36,106 nucleotides of DNA from Desulfobacca sp. (lineage in GTDB: Bacteria; Desulfobacterota; Desulfobaccia; Desulfobaccales; Desulfobaccaceae), in contig JAQVHY010000016.1 of the NCBI GenBank assembly GCA_028695935.1, positions 1-36,106 on the forward strand, given 5' to 3'. The notes under the pieces are model-generated. The model saw only the letters and a program-made list of their open reading frames with translations, was not told the DNA's origin and ran no database searches. Of this stretch, positions 19,493 through 28,747 are shown piece after piece. Every line of letters begins with the position of its first letter. Position 1 is the first letter of the stretch. Both the position numbers and the translations under genes were made by a program.

Positions 19493-20491
19493 TTAACACT
19501 CTGATGATTTATGATAATCTAGATACCACTGCACAAATCGGGGGATGCCAAGATCGATAGGGGTGGTGGGTTGAAAGGCCAACTTGGTTTGGGCCCGGCT
19601 GATTTCGGCAAAAGTGGCCGGAACATCACCGGGTTGAATAGGTAGGAGGTTAGGGATGGCCTTGATGTTAAGCTCATTTTCCAACAGGGTGATAACCTTG
19701 TTAAGCTCTTCCGCCTGATGGTTGCCCAGGTTGAAAATTTCATAGGGCTCTAATCCTGGAACTAATAGGGCCGCCACCACTCCCTGGACAATGTCGTCAA
19801 TGTAAGTAAAGTCACGTCTCATGTTACCGTAATTAAAGACTTTAATGGGTTTGCCAGCCAGCATTGCCTCGGTAAAAAGCCACATGGCCATATCCGGTCG
19901 CCCCCAGGGACCGTAGACCGTAAAAAACCGCAATCCCACCGTCGGCAAACCAAAAAGATGGGAATAGACGTGGGCCATCAGTTCATTGGCCTTTTTCGTG
20001 GCGGCGTATAAACTGATGGGGGTATCGACTCGCTGCTCTTCGCGGTACGGAAGCTCGGTCAGGCCCCCGTAAACGCTGGAACTGGAGGCATAGACCAGGC
20101 GTTCTACCCTGTAGCGCTTGCAGAGTTCCAAGAGGTTAAGAAAGCCCTCCAGATTGGCTTTTTGGTAGGCAAAGGGATTGATCAGGGAATAGCGGACCCC
20201 CGCCTGGGCGGCTAAGTGGCAGATTTTCTTGGGTTGATAGGTCTGAAAGAGCTGATCCAGGGTAGCCAGATCGGTGAGGTCGGCATTTATGGAGATAAAT
20301 TTTGGGAACTGCCGTAATTGTTGGTCCCGATCCTGTTTCAGGCGGGGTGAATAGTAATCATTGTAATTATCCAGACCGATCACCCGTCCACCCTGGGATA
20401 GGAGATAGTGACCGATATGATAACCAATAAAACCGGCACTGCCGGTGACCAGATAAATATGATCTTTGATTTCAGAAATCCACTCAGACAT
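19493..20491 (-). CDS. NAD-dependent epimerase, UDP-glucuronate 4-epimerase-like
   Basis: VTGSAGFIGYHIGHYLL; GLDNYNDYYSPRLKQDR; YASSSSVYGG; YAATKKANELMAH; RFFTVYGPWGRPDMA. Confidence 0.9.
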   Translation of the reverse strand: MSEWISEIKDHIYLVTGSAGFIGYHIGHYLLSQGGRVIGLDNYNDYYSPRLKQDRDQQLRQFPKFISINADLTDLATLDQLFQTYQPKKICHLAAQAGVRYSLINPFAYQKANLEGFLNLLELCKRYRVERLVYASSSSVYGGLTELPYREEQRVDTPISLYAATKKANELMAHVYSHLFGLPTVGLRFFTVYGPWGRPDMAMWLFTEAMLAGKPIKVFNYGNMRRDFTYIDDIVQGVVAALLVPGLEPYEIFNLGNHQAEELNKVITLLENELNIKAIPNLLPIQPGDVPATFAEISRAQTKLAFQPTTPIDLGIPRFVQWYLDYHKSSEC

Positions 20492-20591
20492 TTGGGGTAC
20501 GCCTTTCCTGATCGGGATAATTTATTAGAACTCAAAAGCGATTTAGGGCACGATCACGGGTAACTTAGCAGATCGGTTAACAAATCGCAAG

Positions 20592-21869
20592 ATGCCGGGC
20601 GACATAATCCCCTTGACTCAGCTAATCCGAAAAGATAACCTTGTCAAAACCATGCGCTATTGTATCGCCATCCCCACTTTTTGGACCCATCCCTCGGGGA
20701 CCGGGCCGGGAGAAATCATCTACGACCATCCGACCCCCCTGCATACTCGAGGGACTCTGAGACGGACCCTGGACAGTCTGAGTCCCCTGGTGTCGGACGC
20801 GGTCCAGGTAGTGGTAGTGGCTGCGGTTACGGCCCCTCAGCTTGAGGCCCCGGTGGCGGCTCAACTCCAGGAGCTCATACAATCTCCCCCCCTCCCCTAC
20901 CCGGTGGTTATGTTTGGTGGGTCTCAGTTACGGGCCTTGCAGGATATTCTCCACACCCGGGGGCAGGGGCATCTGGCCGGGTTGCTGTCCTTATCCGGCT
21001 ATTCCCAGGTCCGCAATCTGACCCTGGTTCTGGCCAATATCTGGGCAGCCGAGGTCCTGGTGAGTCTGGATGACGATGAGATCATTGCTGATCCCCATTT
21101 TTTGGATAAGATTGCGGAAGATTTCGCGGTCCTGTCCCAGGCGCATCCAATATTTGGTCTGGCCGGAATCTATCAGAACCGGGATGGCAGGGTCTTGGTG
21201 CCTGAACCTACCGCGCCCTGGACGGTTTATTGGCCCAAAATCCGCTGGATGAACATGGCTTTTAAAGACCTGATGCTCTCCGGCCCCCGGCTTAAACCTA
21301 CCCCGCTGGCCTTGGGCGGCAATTTAGCCCTCAGCGCCCGGCTATTTCGACAATTGCCTTTTGATCCCGCGCTTACTCGGGGAGAGGACATCGATTACGT
21401 GCTCAATGCCCGCCTTTTCAAGATCCCATTTTTCCTGGACAATACCCTGGCGGTTATTCATCTGCCACCCGAGAAACCGCATCCCGACTGGCTCCGACTC
21501 CGTCAGGATCTGGCGCGATTTCTTTATACCCGGCGAAAGCTCCGGGAACCCGCGCCGCAGCCGGGCCTGGCCTCCATTACCGCCGCGGAATTGAAGCCCT
21601 ATCCGGGTAATTTTTTGGAGGATGATTTAGAAGACCGGGCCGGCCACAGCCATACCCTGTTAGCCCTGGAATATCTGGCTAAAGGGCAGCCGCAAGCAGC
21701 CCTAGATACCCTGGAAAACCTGGCCCTGATCCAGGCGGCAAGCCAGCCCTCCTCTTCGGTCCTGGCGACCTATGTAGAAATGGTATCGGACTGGCAAAAG
21801 TTGCAGTCCTGGCTGGCCCGGCCGGAGGTCGCGGTCCGGGCCCGACACGCGGTAGAGGGCCAGCCTTGA
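20592..21869 (+). CDS. GT-A fold glycosyltransferase (GT2-like)
   Basis: CIAIPTFW; EVLVSLDDDEIIADPHF (DxD-like); LGGNLALSARLFRQLPFDPALTRGEDIDYVL. Internal ATG at 20652 is an alternative start. Confidence 0.7.
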   Translation: MPGDIIPLTQLIRKDNLVKTMRYCIAIPTFWTHPSGTGPGEIIYDHPTPLHTRGTLRRTLDSLSPLVSDAVQVVVVAAVTAPQLEAPVAAQLQELIQSPPLPYPVVMFGGSQLRALQDILHTRGQGHLAGLLSLSGYSQVRNLTLVLANIWAAEVLVSLDDDEIIADPHFLDKIAEDFAVLSQAHPIFGLAGIYQNRDGRVLVPEPTAPWTVYWPKIRWMNMAFKDLMLSGPRLKPTPLALGGNLALSARLFRQLPFDPALTRGEDIDYVLNARLFKIPFFLDNTLAVIHLPPEKPHPDWLRLRQDLARFLYTRRKLREPAPQPGLASITAAELKPYPGNFLEDDLEDRAGHSHTLLALEYLAKGQPQAALDTLENLALIQAASQPSSSVLATYVEMVSDWQKLQSWLARPEVAVRARHAVEGQP

Positions 21870-22948
21870 ACGCGGCTCCAACATTAATTAACCCCGCAGA
21901 TTGGGGGCGAGCCGCCAGGTTGCCGTCTCTGGGTTTATTACGATCAGGGAGTCTGAGCCTGGAGGAGCTGCTCCATATTAAGCAGGTCGAAGATCTGCCG
22001 GTACACCTGGTCTTTCCGGTGGGTGCGGCCCGCGAAGCGGCTAATTTGGCCCGTCTGTTGGCAATTTTGACGCCCCTTCATCGCAAGCTGATCGATCAGG
22101 TCTGGATCGCCTTTGGTGGACAACGGCCCGGCAACTTGGCGCGGCTGGCCCAGTCCGGCTCTGGGGTGCGTTTATTTCAGGCCCGGAAGTCGTTGCCCCC
22201 CGATCAACGGTCCGCCCCGATAGGGAAAGGGGCGGTGATGCGGGCTTTCCTGTACCATCTTTTGACGGAGGAGCAGGTCAGTAAAACGCGGGCGGTGGTA
22301 GAATTTATTGATGCCGATATCCGTCCCCCCTACTTTAATCCCCGCTGGGTGATTGACCCGATCGGGGCGATTCTCTGGTTTAAGGCCGTGGAAGCCGCCA
22401 AGGTGGTCTATCAGCGGCCGCGGGGCGGTCGTCTCAATGCCATCTGCCGGTCATTTCTGGCGCTGTGCCCACATCCCGGGGTGCAAGCCCTACAAAAATT
22501 GCTCTATCTGCTCTCTGGGGAAATCGCCGGGACCTTAAATTTCTGGACCGCGGTGCCGTTTAAGAGCGGCTATGGCGTAGAGACTCTGATCCTCTTATCT
22601 TTTGCCCTAAATCGCTTGCACCTGGTTCCCGGCACCGACGATCTGCAACACCTGATGCAGGTCTATTTAGGTCAGATGGATCACCGTCATGCCCCTCTTA
22701 ATTCAACTGCCCAAAAACGCGGGCTGGATCAGATGGCCGGAAACGTCTTTCATACCATGGTCGAGGTGTTGCGAGAGGCCGGAATCCTGACCTGGCAGCC
22801 GGACTTACCACCGGAGCCGGTATTAAATATTCCCGTGCCTCGGCAACAACTCGGGCAGCCGCCGGACTGGCTTCAGGTCCCGATGGCGGATGTGGCGTTG
22901 CCGCCGTTGCGCACCCTCCCAGAAATTCAGGCCCTAGGGAATTTTTGA
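21866..22948 (+). CDS. GT81/glucosyl-3-phosphoglycerate synthase-like glycosyltransferase (divergent)
   Basis: GKGAVMRAFLY; VVEFIDADIRPPYFNPRWV (DAD motif); LSGEIAGTLNFW; KSGYGVETLILL. TTG start overlaps the upstream stop codon (TTGA). Confidence 0.62.
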   Translation: MNAAPTLINPADWGRAARLPSLGLLRSGSLSLEELLHIKQVEDLPVHLVFPVGAAREAANLARLLAILTPLHRKLIDQVWIAFGGQRPGNLARLAQSGSGVRLFQARKSLPPDQRSAPIGKGAVMRAFLYHLLTEEQVSKTRAVVEFIDADIRPPYFNPRWVIDPIGAILWFKAVEAAKVVYQRPRGGRLNAICRSFLALCPHPGVQALQKLLYLLSGEIAGTLNFWTAVPFKSGYGVETLILLSFALNRLHLVPGTDDLQHLMQVYLGQMDHRHAPLNSTAQKRGLDQMAGNVFHTMVEVLREAGILTWQPDLPPEPVLNIPVPRQQLGQPPDWLQVPMADVALPPLRTLPEIQALGNF

Positions 22949-22956
22949 GGCCTACC

Positions 22957-23967
22957 ATGCAAATCGCTCAAATCGCTCCTCCCTGGATTCCGGTGCCGCC
23001 CCGCACCTATGGGGGTACAGAGCTGATGGTAGCGCTGTTGATCCGCGGTTTACTGGCCCGTGAGCATCAGGTACGGCTGTTCTGTGCAGGTGATTCGACT
23101 CTGCCTTTGCCCCATCAAGGCCCTTACCCAAAAGCCTTTTGGCCCCCGGATAAATTTTCGGAAAACTTACATCTCTCTTATGCTTGGGCGCAGTTGCACT
23201 GTGAGCCGCCCCAGGTAATCCATTCCCACCTGGAAAATGCCGCAGGTTTTTGGGCCGCGGGTCCGGCTCCGGCTCCTTTGGCGATTACTTTGCATACGCC
23301 TTTAACCCCAATCAAACGCGATTATCTACTACACTTTCCCCAGGTCCACCTGGTGGCAGTCAGTGACTTTCAATACCGGCAACTCCAAGCCCATCCCCGG
23401 CGGCATCTGATCCCGCATGGCCTGGATGTCAAGGACTATCCTTTTCGGACCGCAAAACAGGATCTCTTGCTGTTTCTGGGGCGCATTTACCCTGATAAAG
23501 GTTTACACACCGCCATCCGTCTGGCTCAAGATCTGGGTCAGCGCCTGCTGATTGCCGGGCCGGTTTTCGGCCCGGATCGGCCTTATTTTGATCAGCAGAT
23601 CCGGCCCCAGGTGGACGGCCAGCGAATTATCTATTTAGGACCGGCCGATTTTGCTCAGAAGGTTGACCTGCTAGGCCGGGCGCGCGGCCTGGTGTTGCCC
23701 CTGGAGGTTGACGAGGCCTTTGGACTGGTGCTATTAGAGTCTATGGCTTGTGGCACGCCGGTGTTAGCCTATGATCGCGGCGCGGTCGCCGAAGTCGTGG
23801 TCCAGGGGGAGACCGGTTTTGTAGTCCAGAACTATTCGGAGTTAAAGGACAAGTGTCGCCGATTAGCCGAAATCGACCCTTACCGTTGTCGGGAACAGGT
23901 AATGCAGCGCTTTTCTTTAGAGCAAATGGTTGAGGCCTATCTATCTCTCTACAACCAGATGCAATGA
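22957..23967 (+). CDS. GT4-family (GT-B fold) glycosyltransferase
   Basis: MQIAQIAPPWIPVPPRTYGGTELMVALL; LLFLGRIYPDKGLHTAIRLA; EVDEAFGLVLLESMACGTPVLAYDRGAVAEVVVQGETGF. ORF opens at TTG 22945; ATG 22957 likely. Confidence 0.9.
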   Translation: MQIAQIAPPWIPVPPRTYGGTELMVALLIRGLLAREHQVRLFCAGDSTLPLPHQGPYPKAFWPPDKFSENLHLSYAWAQLHCEPPQVIHSHLENAAGFWAAGPAPAPLAITLHTPLTPIKRDYLLHFPQVHLVAVSDFQYRQLQAHPRRHLIPHGLDVKDYPFRTAKQDLLLFLGRIYPDKGLHTAIRLAQDLGQRLLIAGPVFGPDRPYFDQQIRPQVDGQRIIYLGPADFAQKVDLLGRARGLVLPLEVDEAFGLVLLESMACGTPVLAYDRGAVAEVVVQGETGFVVQNYSELKDKCRRLAEIDPYRCREQVMQRFSLEQMVEAYLSLYNQMQ

Positions 23968-24103
23968 TTTATGAACCAGGGAACAGATTCTAGCTTTTTC
24001 TAGTTTAGGCGTCCGTCGGGGCGCCGCGACGCCATAGATAGGGGCAGTCCAGGTTAAGCGAGGCAATAAGAAACCATTGGGTGTTCACTAGATTCAGATT
24101 AGT

Positions 24104-24144
24104 GTCTCCCTCCCCCCAACCCCCTCCCGCCAGGGGCGGGGGAG
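24104..24144. repeat. GC-rich imperfect palindromic intergenic repeat
   Basis: TCTCCCTCCCCCCAACCCCCTCCCGCCAGGGGCGGGGGAG: C-run/G-run hairpin of a type common between genes in many bacteria. Confidence 0.6.
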
Positions 24145-24251
24145 TTAAGTGCCGTAACATATGGATTCTGCTCAGTAAATCAACCACTAGAGCTGATGAT
24201 AACTGGAGTCCATTGCATATCTCTCAAAACCAATTTTCTATGTATAACTAG

Positions 24252-25559
24252 ATGTTAATCTCTCCTCTGGTGCTGAAATTAGGGCTGGTGCGCTTCGCCA
24301 CTTCATTATTAGTGGTGCTGCTGGCCAATGTTCTCAATCGGGTATTGATTGTGGAACTCCAGGTATCGGCCTCTTTGGTCACCTTTTGCTTTGCCTTCCA
24401 GCACGTCATGACGCCTATCGGCTTGGTCGCCGGTTATTTCTCCGATACCCGGTCGATTTGGGGGTGGCGTCGCCTGCCCTATATTTGGGGAGGGATGGCG
24501 CTGGCCCTGATAGTCATGCCCTTTTTCCCGATCTGGGGCCGGTCCCTGGCCTTGGAGCCTCAGAGTTGGGTGGTTCTTAATCAGGGGATATTGCTGTTTT
24601 CCCTGTTCGGCATTGGCACCACGGTGTCGGCTACGGCCATCAATGCCTTGCTGGTGGATCAGATTCCCGAGGCCGATCGCGGGTCGGCTCTTACCCTGGT
24701 GTGGATCATGACCCTGGCCGGGTTTATTGTCGGGTCCTCCTTGTTGCAGCATCTGCTACCGCTGTATAACCCGGCCTGGCTGGATGAGGTCTTTGGCATC
24801 GTCACCATCCTGGCCTTGTTGATCAGCCTCTGGGGGACTTGGGGGATTGAGAGCCGCACCGCTGGCACTCCGACCCCATTGCCCAGCTTATCCCACCTGT
24901 GGCCGACCCTGCGACTTCTGGGGAGCAATAACCAGGCCTTGATTTTTTTCGCCTTCCTGTGGGCCTCGGTTTTGTTTCTGGCCATCCAGACCTTTATTCT
25001 GACCTCTTATGGCGGCGAGGTGTTGCAGTTGCCGGTAGCGGAAACCACCCGGTTCGGGATTTATATCTCTTATGGGATAATTACCGGCATGATCGGAGGC
25101 CATCTGCTCTTAGGGCAGTGGAGCCGATTAGGAGCTAAGACCATCTTGGCCCTCAGTCTGATCTTGAGCAGTTTGGCCTTTGGCCTGCTCAGTCTGACCT
25201 CCTTCTCCCCCGCCCTGAACTTGGCCATTGGTTCTTTGTGGCTCTTGGGCCTGGCTCGGGGGCTTTATAACGTCGGGATTTCCTATCTGACCATGAGTCT
25301 GGCCCCTAGTGCCTGCAGCGGTGTGTTCATGGGGCTGTGGAATCTGGTCAGCGGCCTGGGTCTGGTGGCCGGGGAAATGGCCGGAGGGGTCCTGAGAGAC
25401 CAGACTCTGCAAAGGATCGGCGATCTCAACTGGACTTATGGCCTAATTTTTCTGCTGGAAGGACTTGGTCTATTGGGCAGTTTGGCCTTATTGTTTCCTT
25501 TGAATCGGGAAAGGTACTGGGAACGTTACAAGTTTTTGATTGCCAAACGGTCTGATTAG
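24252..25559 (+). CDS. MFS protein of the BCD/PucC/LhaA (bacteriochlorophyll delivery-like) family
   Basis: 435-aa, about 12 TM; NRVLIVELQVSASLV and GYFSDTRSIWGWRRLPYIWGG resemble the conserved NRVMIVEL...SDTHxSxxGWRRxPYIW signature of PucC-type proteins. Confidence 0.8.
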   Translation: MLISPLVLKLGLVRFATSLLVVLLANVLNRVLIVELQVSASLVTFCFAFQHVMTPIGLVAGYFSDTRSIWGWRRLPYIWGGMALALIVMPFFPIWGRSLALEPQSWVVLNQGILLFSLFGIGTTVSATAINALLVDQIPEADRGSALTLVWIMTLAGFIVGSSLLQHLLPLYNPAWLDEVFGIVTILALLISLWGTWGIESRTAGTPTPLPSLSHLWPTLRLLGSNNQALIFFAFLWASVLFLAIQTFILTSYGGEVLQLPVAETTRFGIYISYGIITGMIGGHLLLGQWSRLGAKTILALSLILSSLAFGLLSLTSFSPALNLAIGSLWLLGLARGLYNVGISYLTMSLAPSACSGVFMGLWNLVSGLGLVAGEMAGGVLRDQTLQRIGDLNWTYGLIFLLEGLGLLGSLALLFPLNRERYWERYKFLIAKRSD

Positions 25560-25597
25560 TTTTAGTTATAGGTTTTAGTTGTAAGTTTTAGTTTATA
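25559..25597. repeat. Three tandem 13-bp AT-rich repeats
   Basis: GTTTTAGTTATAG GTTTTAGTTGTAA GTTTTAGTTTATA directly after the MFS stop codon. Confidence 0.75.
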
Positions 25598-25695
25598 GTT
25601 ATTATTTTATATGACGAACGAACCTCAGTCGAGGCCGGATAACTTATCCGAGTTCCTCCCAGCGGTAAAAATTTCTGAAGTTCAGCGGTGACCAA

Positions 25696-27015
25696 ATGTT
25701 TCGGCTGTTTCTGCTAATCGTCCTCTGCGTAATGGGTTGTGAAACTCCCACCGATATCGGGTCGCGGAAGACCATAATCTACACCTTTGATGGACTGACC
25801 CAAGATCTTATTCGCCAGTTGGCGCAGGATGACCCGGTTTATCAAAATTTTGATCGCCGTTTTAAGGGGCTATTCGTGCCGGGAAGATTGTTGGAATATG
25901 AGCCATTTGTATTGGCCCTGTCCACGGCCAGCAAAATTCCCACCGTGCTTTTATTAGATGCGCCCTGGGTCCATCGCTATGCCGTGAGTGGCTGGCTGTA
26001 TGAGCTAGAACGGACCGGCATCTACTCCAGAGGGGCCCTGGTGCCGGCCGTGGCCCAGGCCTTTTCAGTCCCGGTGCCTCAAAGTAACGGACAGTTGGCC
26101 GAGGAGTTGATGGCGGTTCCGACCTCCATTAAGGGTAACATTCTGTTTTATCGGCAGGACCTGTTGAAACGTTACCACCTGGCACCGCCCCGAGATTGGA
26201 CCGAATTAAAGGCCGTGTGCCGGAAAATTCTCCCTCAGGAACCAGGGCTGAAATATGGTTTAATCTTTCATGTGACAAATTTTAACAATGATTTCTATCC
26301 TATCCTCTGGGGCTTTGGTGGGGACATCCTGAACCGCCGGGGTGAACTGGTACTGCATGAACCGGAGATCTTGAACGCCGGCATCGCAGCCTTGCAGGAA
26401 ATTTGCGCCATGTCAGGGACTTTAACTCCTAGTGTGAAGGACTTAAAAAATTTCGAGGCCCCCCAAAGTCTGCGCCAGGCTTTTTATCAGGGCAAGACGC
26501 TGTTCATGATCAACTGGAATACCCGGATGCAGGACCTCAAAGAAATGATTCAGCATGGCGAAAATGTCGGCCCAGCAACACTAACCGATCTGAGCCAGAT
26601 CGGCGTAGCCCCGATCCCCTGTCAAAGCGGCCATTCTAACCGGTACTCTAATGTGGGCTCGTTTGGCTGGGGGATAAATCAATTTGCCATTACCAATTCC
26701 CAGATCAGGGAGACCGCGGCCAGATTTATTCAACTGGTGGCCGCGGAGCCGGTTCAGGTGCTGGCCGCGAAAAAAAAAGGACAGATTCCGGCCTTGGAGA
26801 GTGCCTTAGAACAAGTCAAAGGCACAGATGTCTGGCAGGTCTATCAGCAAATTTTTGCTTCGCAAGAGGTCCGGTTGCGTCCCCGACCCCAGAGTCGCCT
26901 GGTAAATAATATTCTCGAAGAACACCTTTTAGAGGCGTTATATGGCCAAAGCTCACCGGAGGCCGCCCTGACCGCCGCCAGTGTTGAGCTCAAAGAGTTG
27001 CTAAGGACGGAATAA
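25696..27015 (+). CDS. Extracellular solute-binding lipoprotein (ABC sugar-type SBP fold)
   Basis: Lipobox LCVMGC at residues ~10-15; AVPTSIKGNILFYRQDLLKRYHLAPPRDWTELKAVCRKIL and NRYSNVGSFGWGINQFA resemble MalE/UgpB-type SBPs. Confidence 0.82.
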   Translation: MFRLFLLIVLCVMGCETPTDIGSRKTIIYTFDGLTQDLIRQLAQDDPVYQNFDRRFKGLFVPGRLLEYEPFVLALSTASKIPTVLLLDAPWVHRYAVSGWLYELERTGIYSRGALVPAVAQAFSVPVPQSNGQLAEELMAVPTSIKGNILFYRQDLLKRYHLAPPRDWTELKAVCRKILPQEPGLKYGLIFHVTNFNNDFYPILWGFGGDILNRRGELVLHEPEILNAGIAALQEICAMSGTLTPSVKDLKNFEAPQSLRQAFYQGKTLFMINWNTRMQDLKEMIQHGENVGPATLTDLSQIGVAPIPCQSGHSNRYSNVGSFGWGINQFAITNSQIRETAARFIQLVAAEPVQVLAAKKKGQIPALESALEQVKGTDVWQVYQQIFASQEVRLRPRPQSRLVNNILEEHLLEALYGQSSPEAALTAASVELKELLRTE

Positions 27016-27016
27016 C

Positions 27017-28747
27017 ATGCTTGCCCCACCGCCCTTCTCTCGCGATTCCCTGCGTCACCGTCTAATGGCGCTCGGCGGTACCGCCTTCCTTATCTATTTA
27101 GTGGTGATTCTGTTATTTTTTCCTTTGCTCCATTTCACCCTGAAAGACCTGATGGAACGCACTATCAGATCCATCGAAGAACAAAAGGCCAATGAAGCCA
27201 CAACCATTGCCCGGCTCCTGGTACTGGAGTTTTCCCATCTGAGTGAGCTGTTGAATGTGGAGCCAGGGGTAGAGCAACAGATCGACCAGCGGGTTATGCG
27301 GCTGTTATGGGAAAAAGTCACTTTTAATGAGGTCATCGAAGGGATTGAACTTATCCATAGTGTATCCGATGCCGAAGGGCGCCATCTAACTTATTGGTAC
27401 TATCGTCGGGAAGAACCAGAATTGGAGCCGATGCCCGGACCCTTGCGAGGCTTGAAAAAATTCACCGGCTCGGAAAGGCAATTGCTCGAATCCATCAATA
27501 GCCAAAGGATAGTCAGAGAGGACCTCTTGGGAGCGGTCAACCGGGGTCCGAAACAGGAAGGGCAAATGCTGCTCCGTTATTTCCCCCTCTATATACCCTT
27601 ACCCGAGCTGGGAGCAATCTATTGGGGCGTTGCCAAAATCGGCATTGATGTGGACAGCATGCGCCGCATGTTGCTCTTTCAGAGCCAGGAGCAGAGTCGG
27701 ATCCGCAATGCTGTCGGGCTGGAAATTATGCTAAGTCTGCTAATCTCCGGCTTTCTGGCCCTGACCGTGGTCTATTTATGGACCAAGAAATTGACCCGAC
27801 CATTAGACTACCTCAGCCGAGTGGCCTATACCCTGGAAACCGGTCAGACTACCAATCTGGAGTTGTGGCATGATAATGTGGAACGGGTTGATCCCCAGGG
27901 TCAGGTCGAGGTTACCTACCTGCGCCAGGTGCTGATGCGCCTGGCCCAGACCATCGCTAGGGTTAGCCAGCAATTAGTCAGGGCCGAGGGCCAGGCCTGC
28001 CAGGGGCGAGTCGCCGGTAAAATTATCCCGACCCTGAAAATGCAGAGCCGGACCTGCCAGGAACTACAGGGCGAATTACAGGAGAGTTACCAGATCCTGC
28101 TCAACCTGTTGAAAGTTTATGAGTCCTTGCCTTCCCTGACGCCAGCCCAAAGGGAGGAGATGCGTGTGGTCCGAAAGCAACTGGAAGGCCCGGATAAGCG
28201 GTTGTCACCTGCCAAATGGCCGGCGCTGGCCACCACCCTGCAGACTCTGGACTCTTATCTCCGGGATTTAGGGCATTTTCTGGAACCCCCGGAGGCGGTA
28301 TGGGACTATGTCAACCTGATCCCCAGTCTGAACCGCACCTTAAATCTCATAGCCCCGACTCTAGCTCCTGAGGTCGAGATCAGGAAAGAATTTGAGATCT
28401 TGCCGGCGATCTGGGGCTGTCAGCGGGACCTGGATCAGGCCTGCCTTTATCTATTAGACTATGCCCGGCAGGAACTGGCCACGGGCGGCGAGTTAGTCAT
28501 CCAGACTCGTCAGCCTTCATCGAATCTGGTGGAAATCACTCTGAGTTTCTCCGGGCCACCAAAATCGGAGGCTGAAATCCAGACATTGCTGGCGCCTTTT
28601 CAAACCAGCGCCGCCCCCCCGATCCATTGGGGGGTGACTCTGGCCGCGGCTATTTTCCGCCAACACCACGGAGATCTCAGCATTAACCCAGGGGACGCAG
28701 GCGGGCTGATCATTACGGCCCAACTGCCCATTGCGGCATTGCCATGA
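27017..28747 (+). CDS. Membrane HAMP-domain protein with degenerate histidine-kinase-like C-terminus (putative pseudokinase)
   Basis: TM1 ~aa 15-45, extracytoplasmic domain, TM2 then KKLTRPLDYLSRVAYTLETG (HAMP); HATPase-like tail lacks recognisable H-box, N-box Asn, DxGxG and GxGLGL motifs. Confidence 0.75.
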   Translation: MLAPPPFSRDSLRHRLMALGGTAFLIYLVVILLFFPLLHFTLKDLMERTIRSIEEQKANEATTIARLLVLEFSHLSELLNVEPGVEQQIDQRVMRLLWEKVTFNEVIEGIELIHSVSDAEGRHLTYWYYRREEPELEPMPGPLRGLKKFTGSERQLLESINSQRIVREDLLGAVNRGPKQEGQMLLRYFPLYIPLPELGAIYWGVAKIGIDVDSMRRMLLFQSQEQSRIRNAVGLEIMLSLLISGFLALTVVYLWTKKLTRPLDYLSRVAYTLETGQTTNLELWHDNVERVDPQGQVEVTYLRQVLMRLAQTIARVSQQLVRAEGQACQGRVAGKIIPTLKMQSRTCQELQGELQESYQILLNLLKVYESLPSLTPAQREEMRVVRKQLEGPDKRLSPAKWPALATTLQTLDSYLRDLGHFLEPPEAVWDYVNLIPSLNRTLNLIAPTLAPEVEIRKEFEILPAIWGCQRDLDQACLYLLDYARQELATGGELVIQTRQPSSNLVEITLSFSGPPKSEAEIQTLLAPFQTSAAPPIHWGVTLAAAIFRQHHGDLSINPGDAGGLIITAQLPIAALP

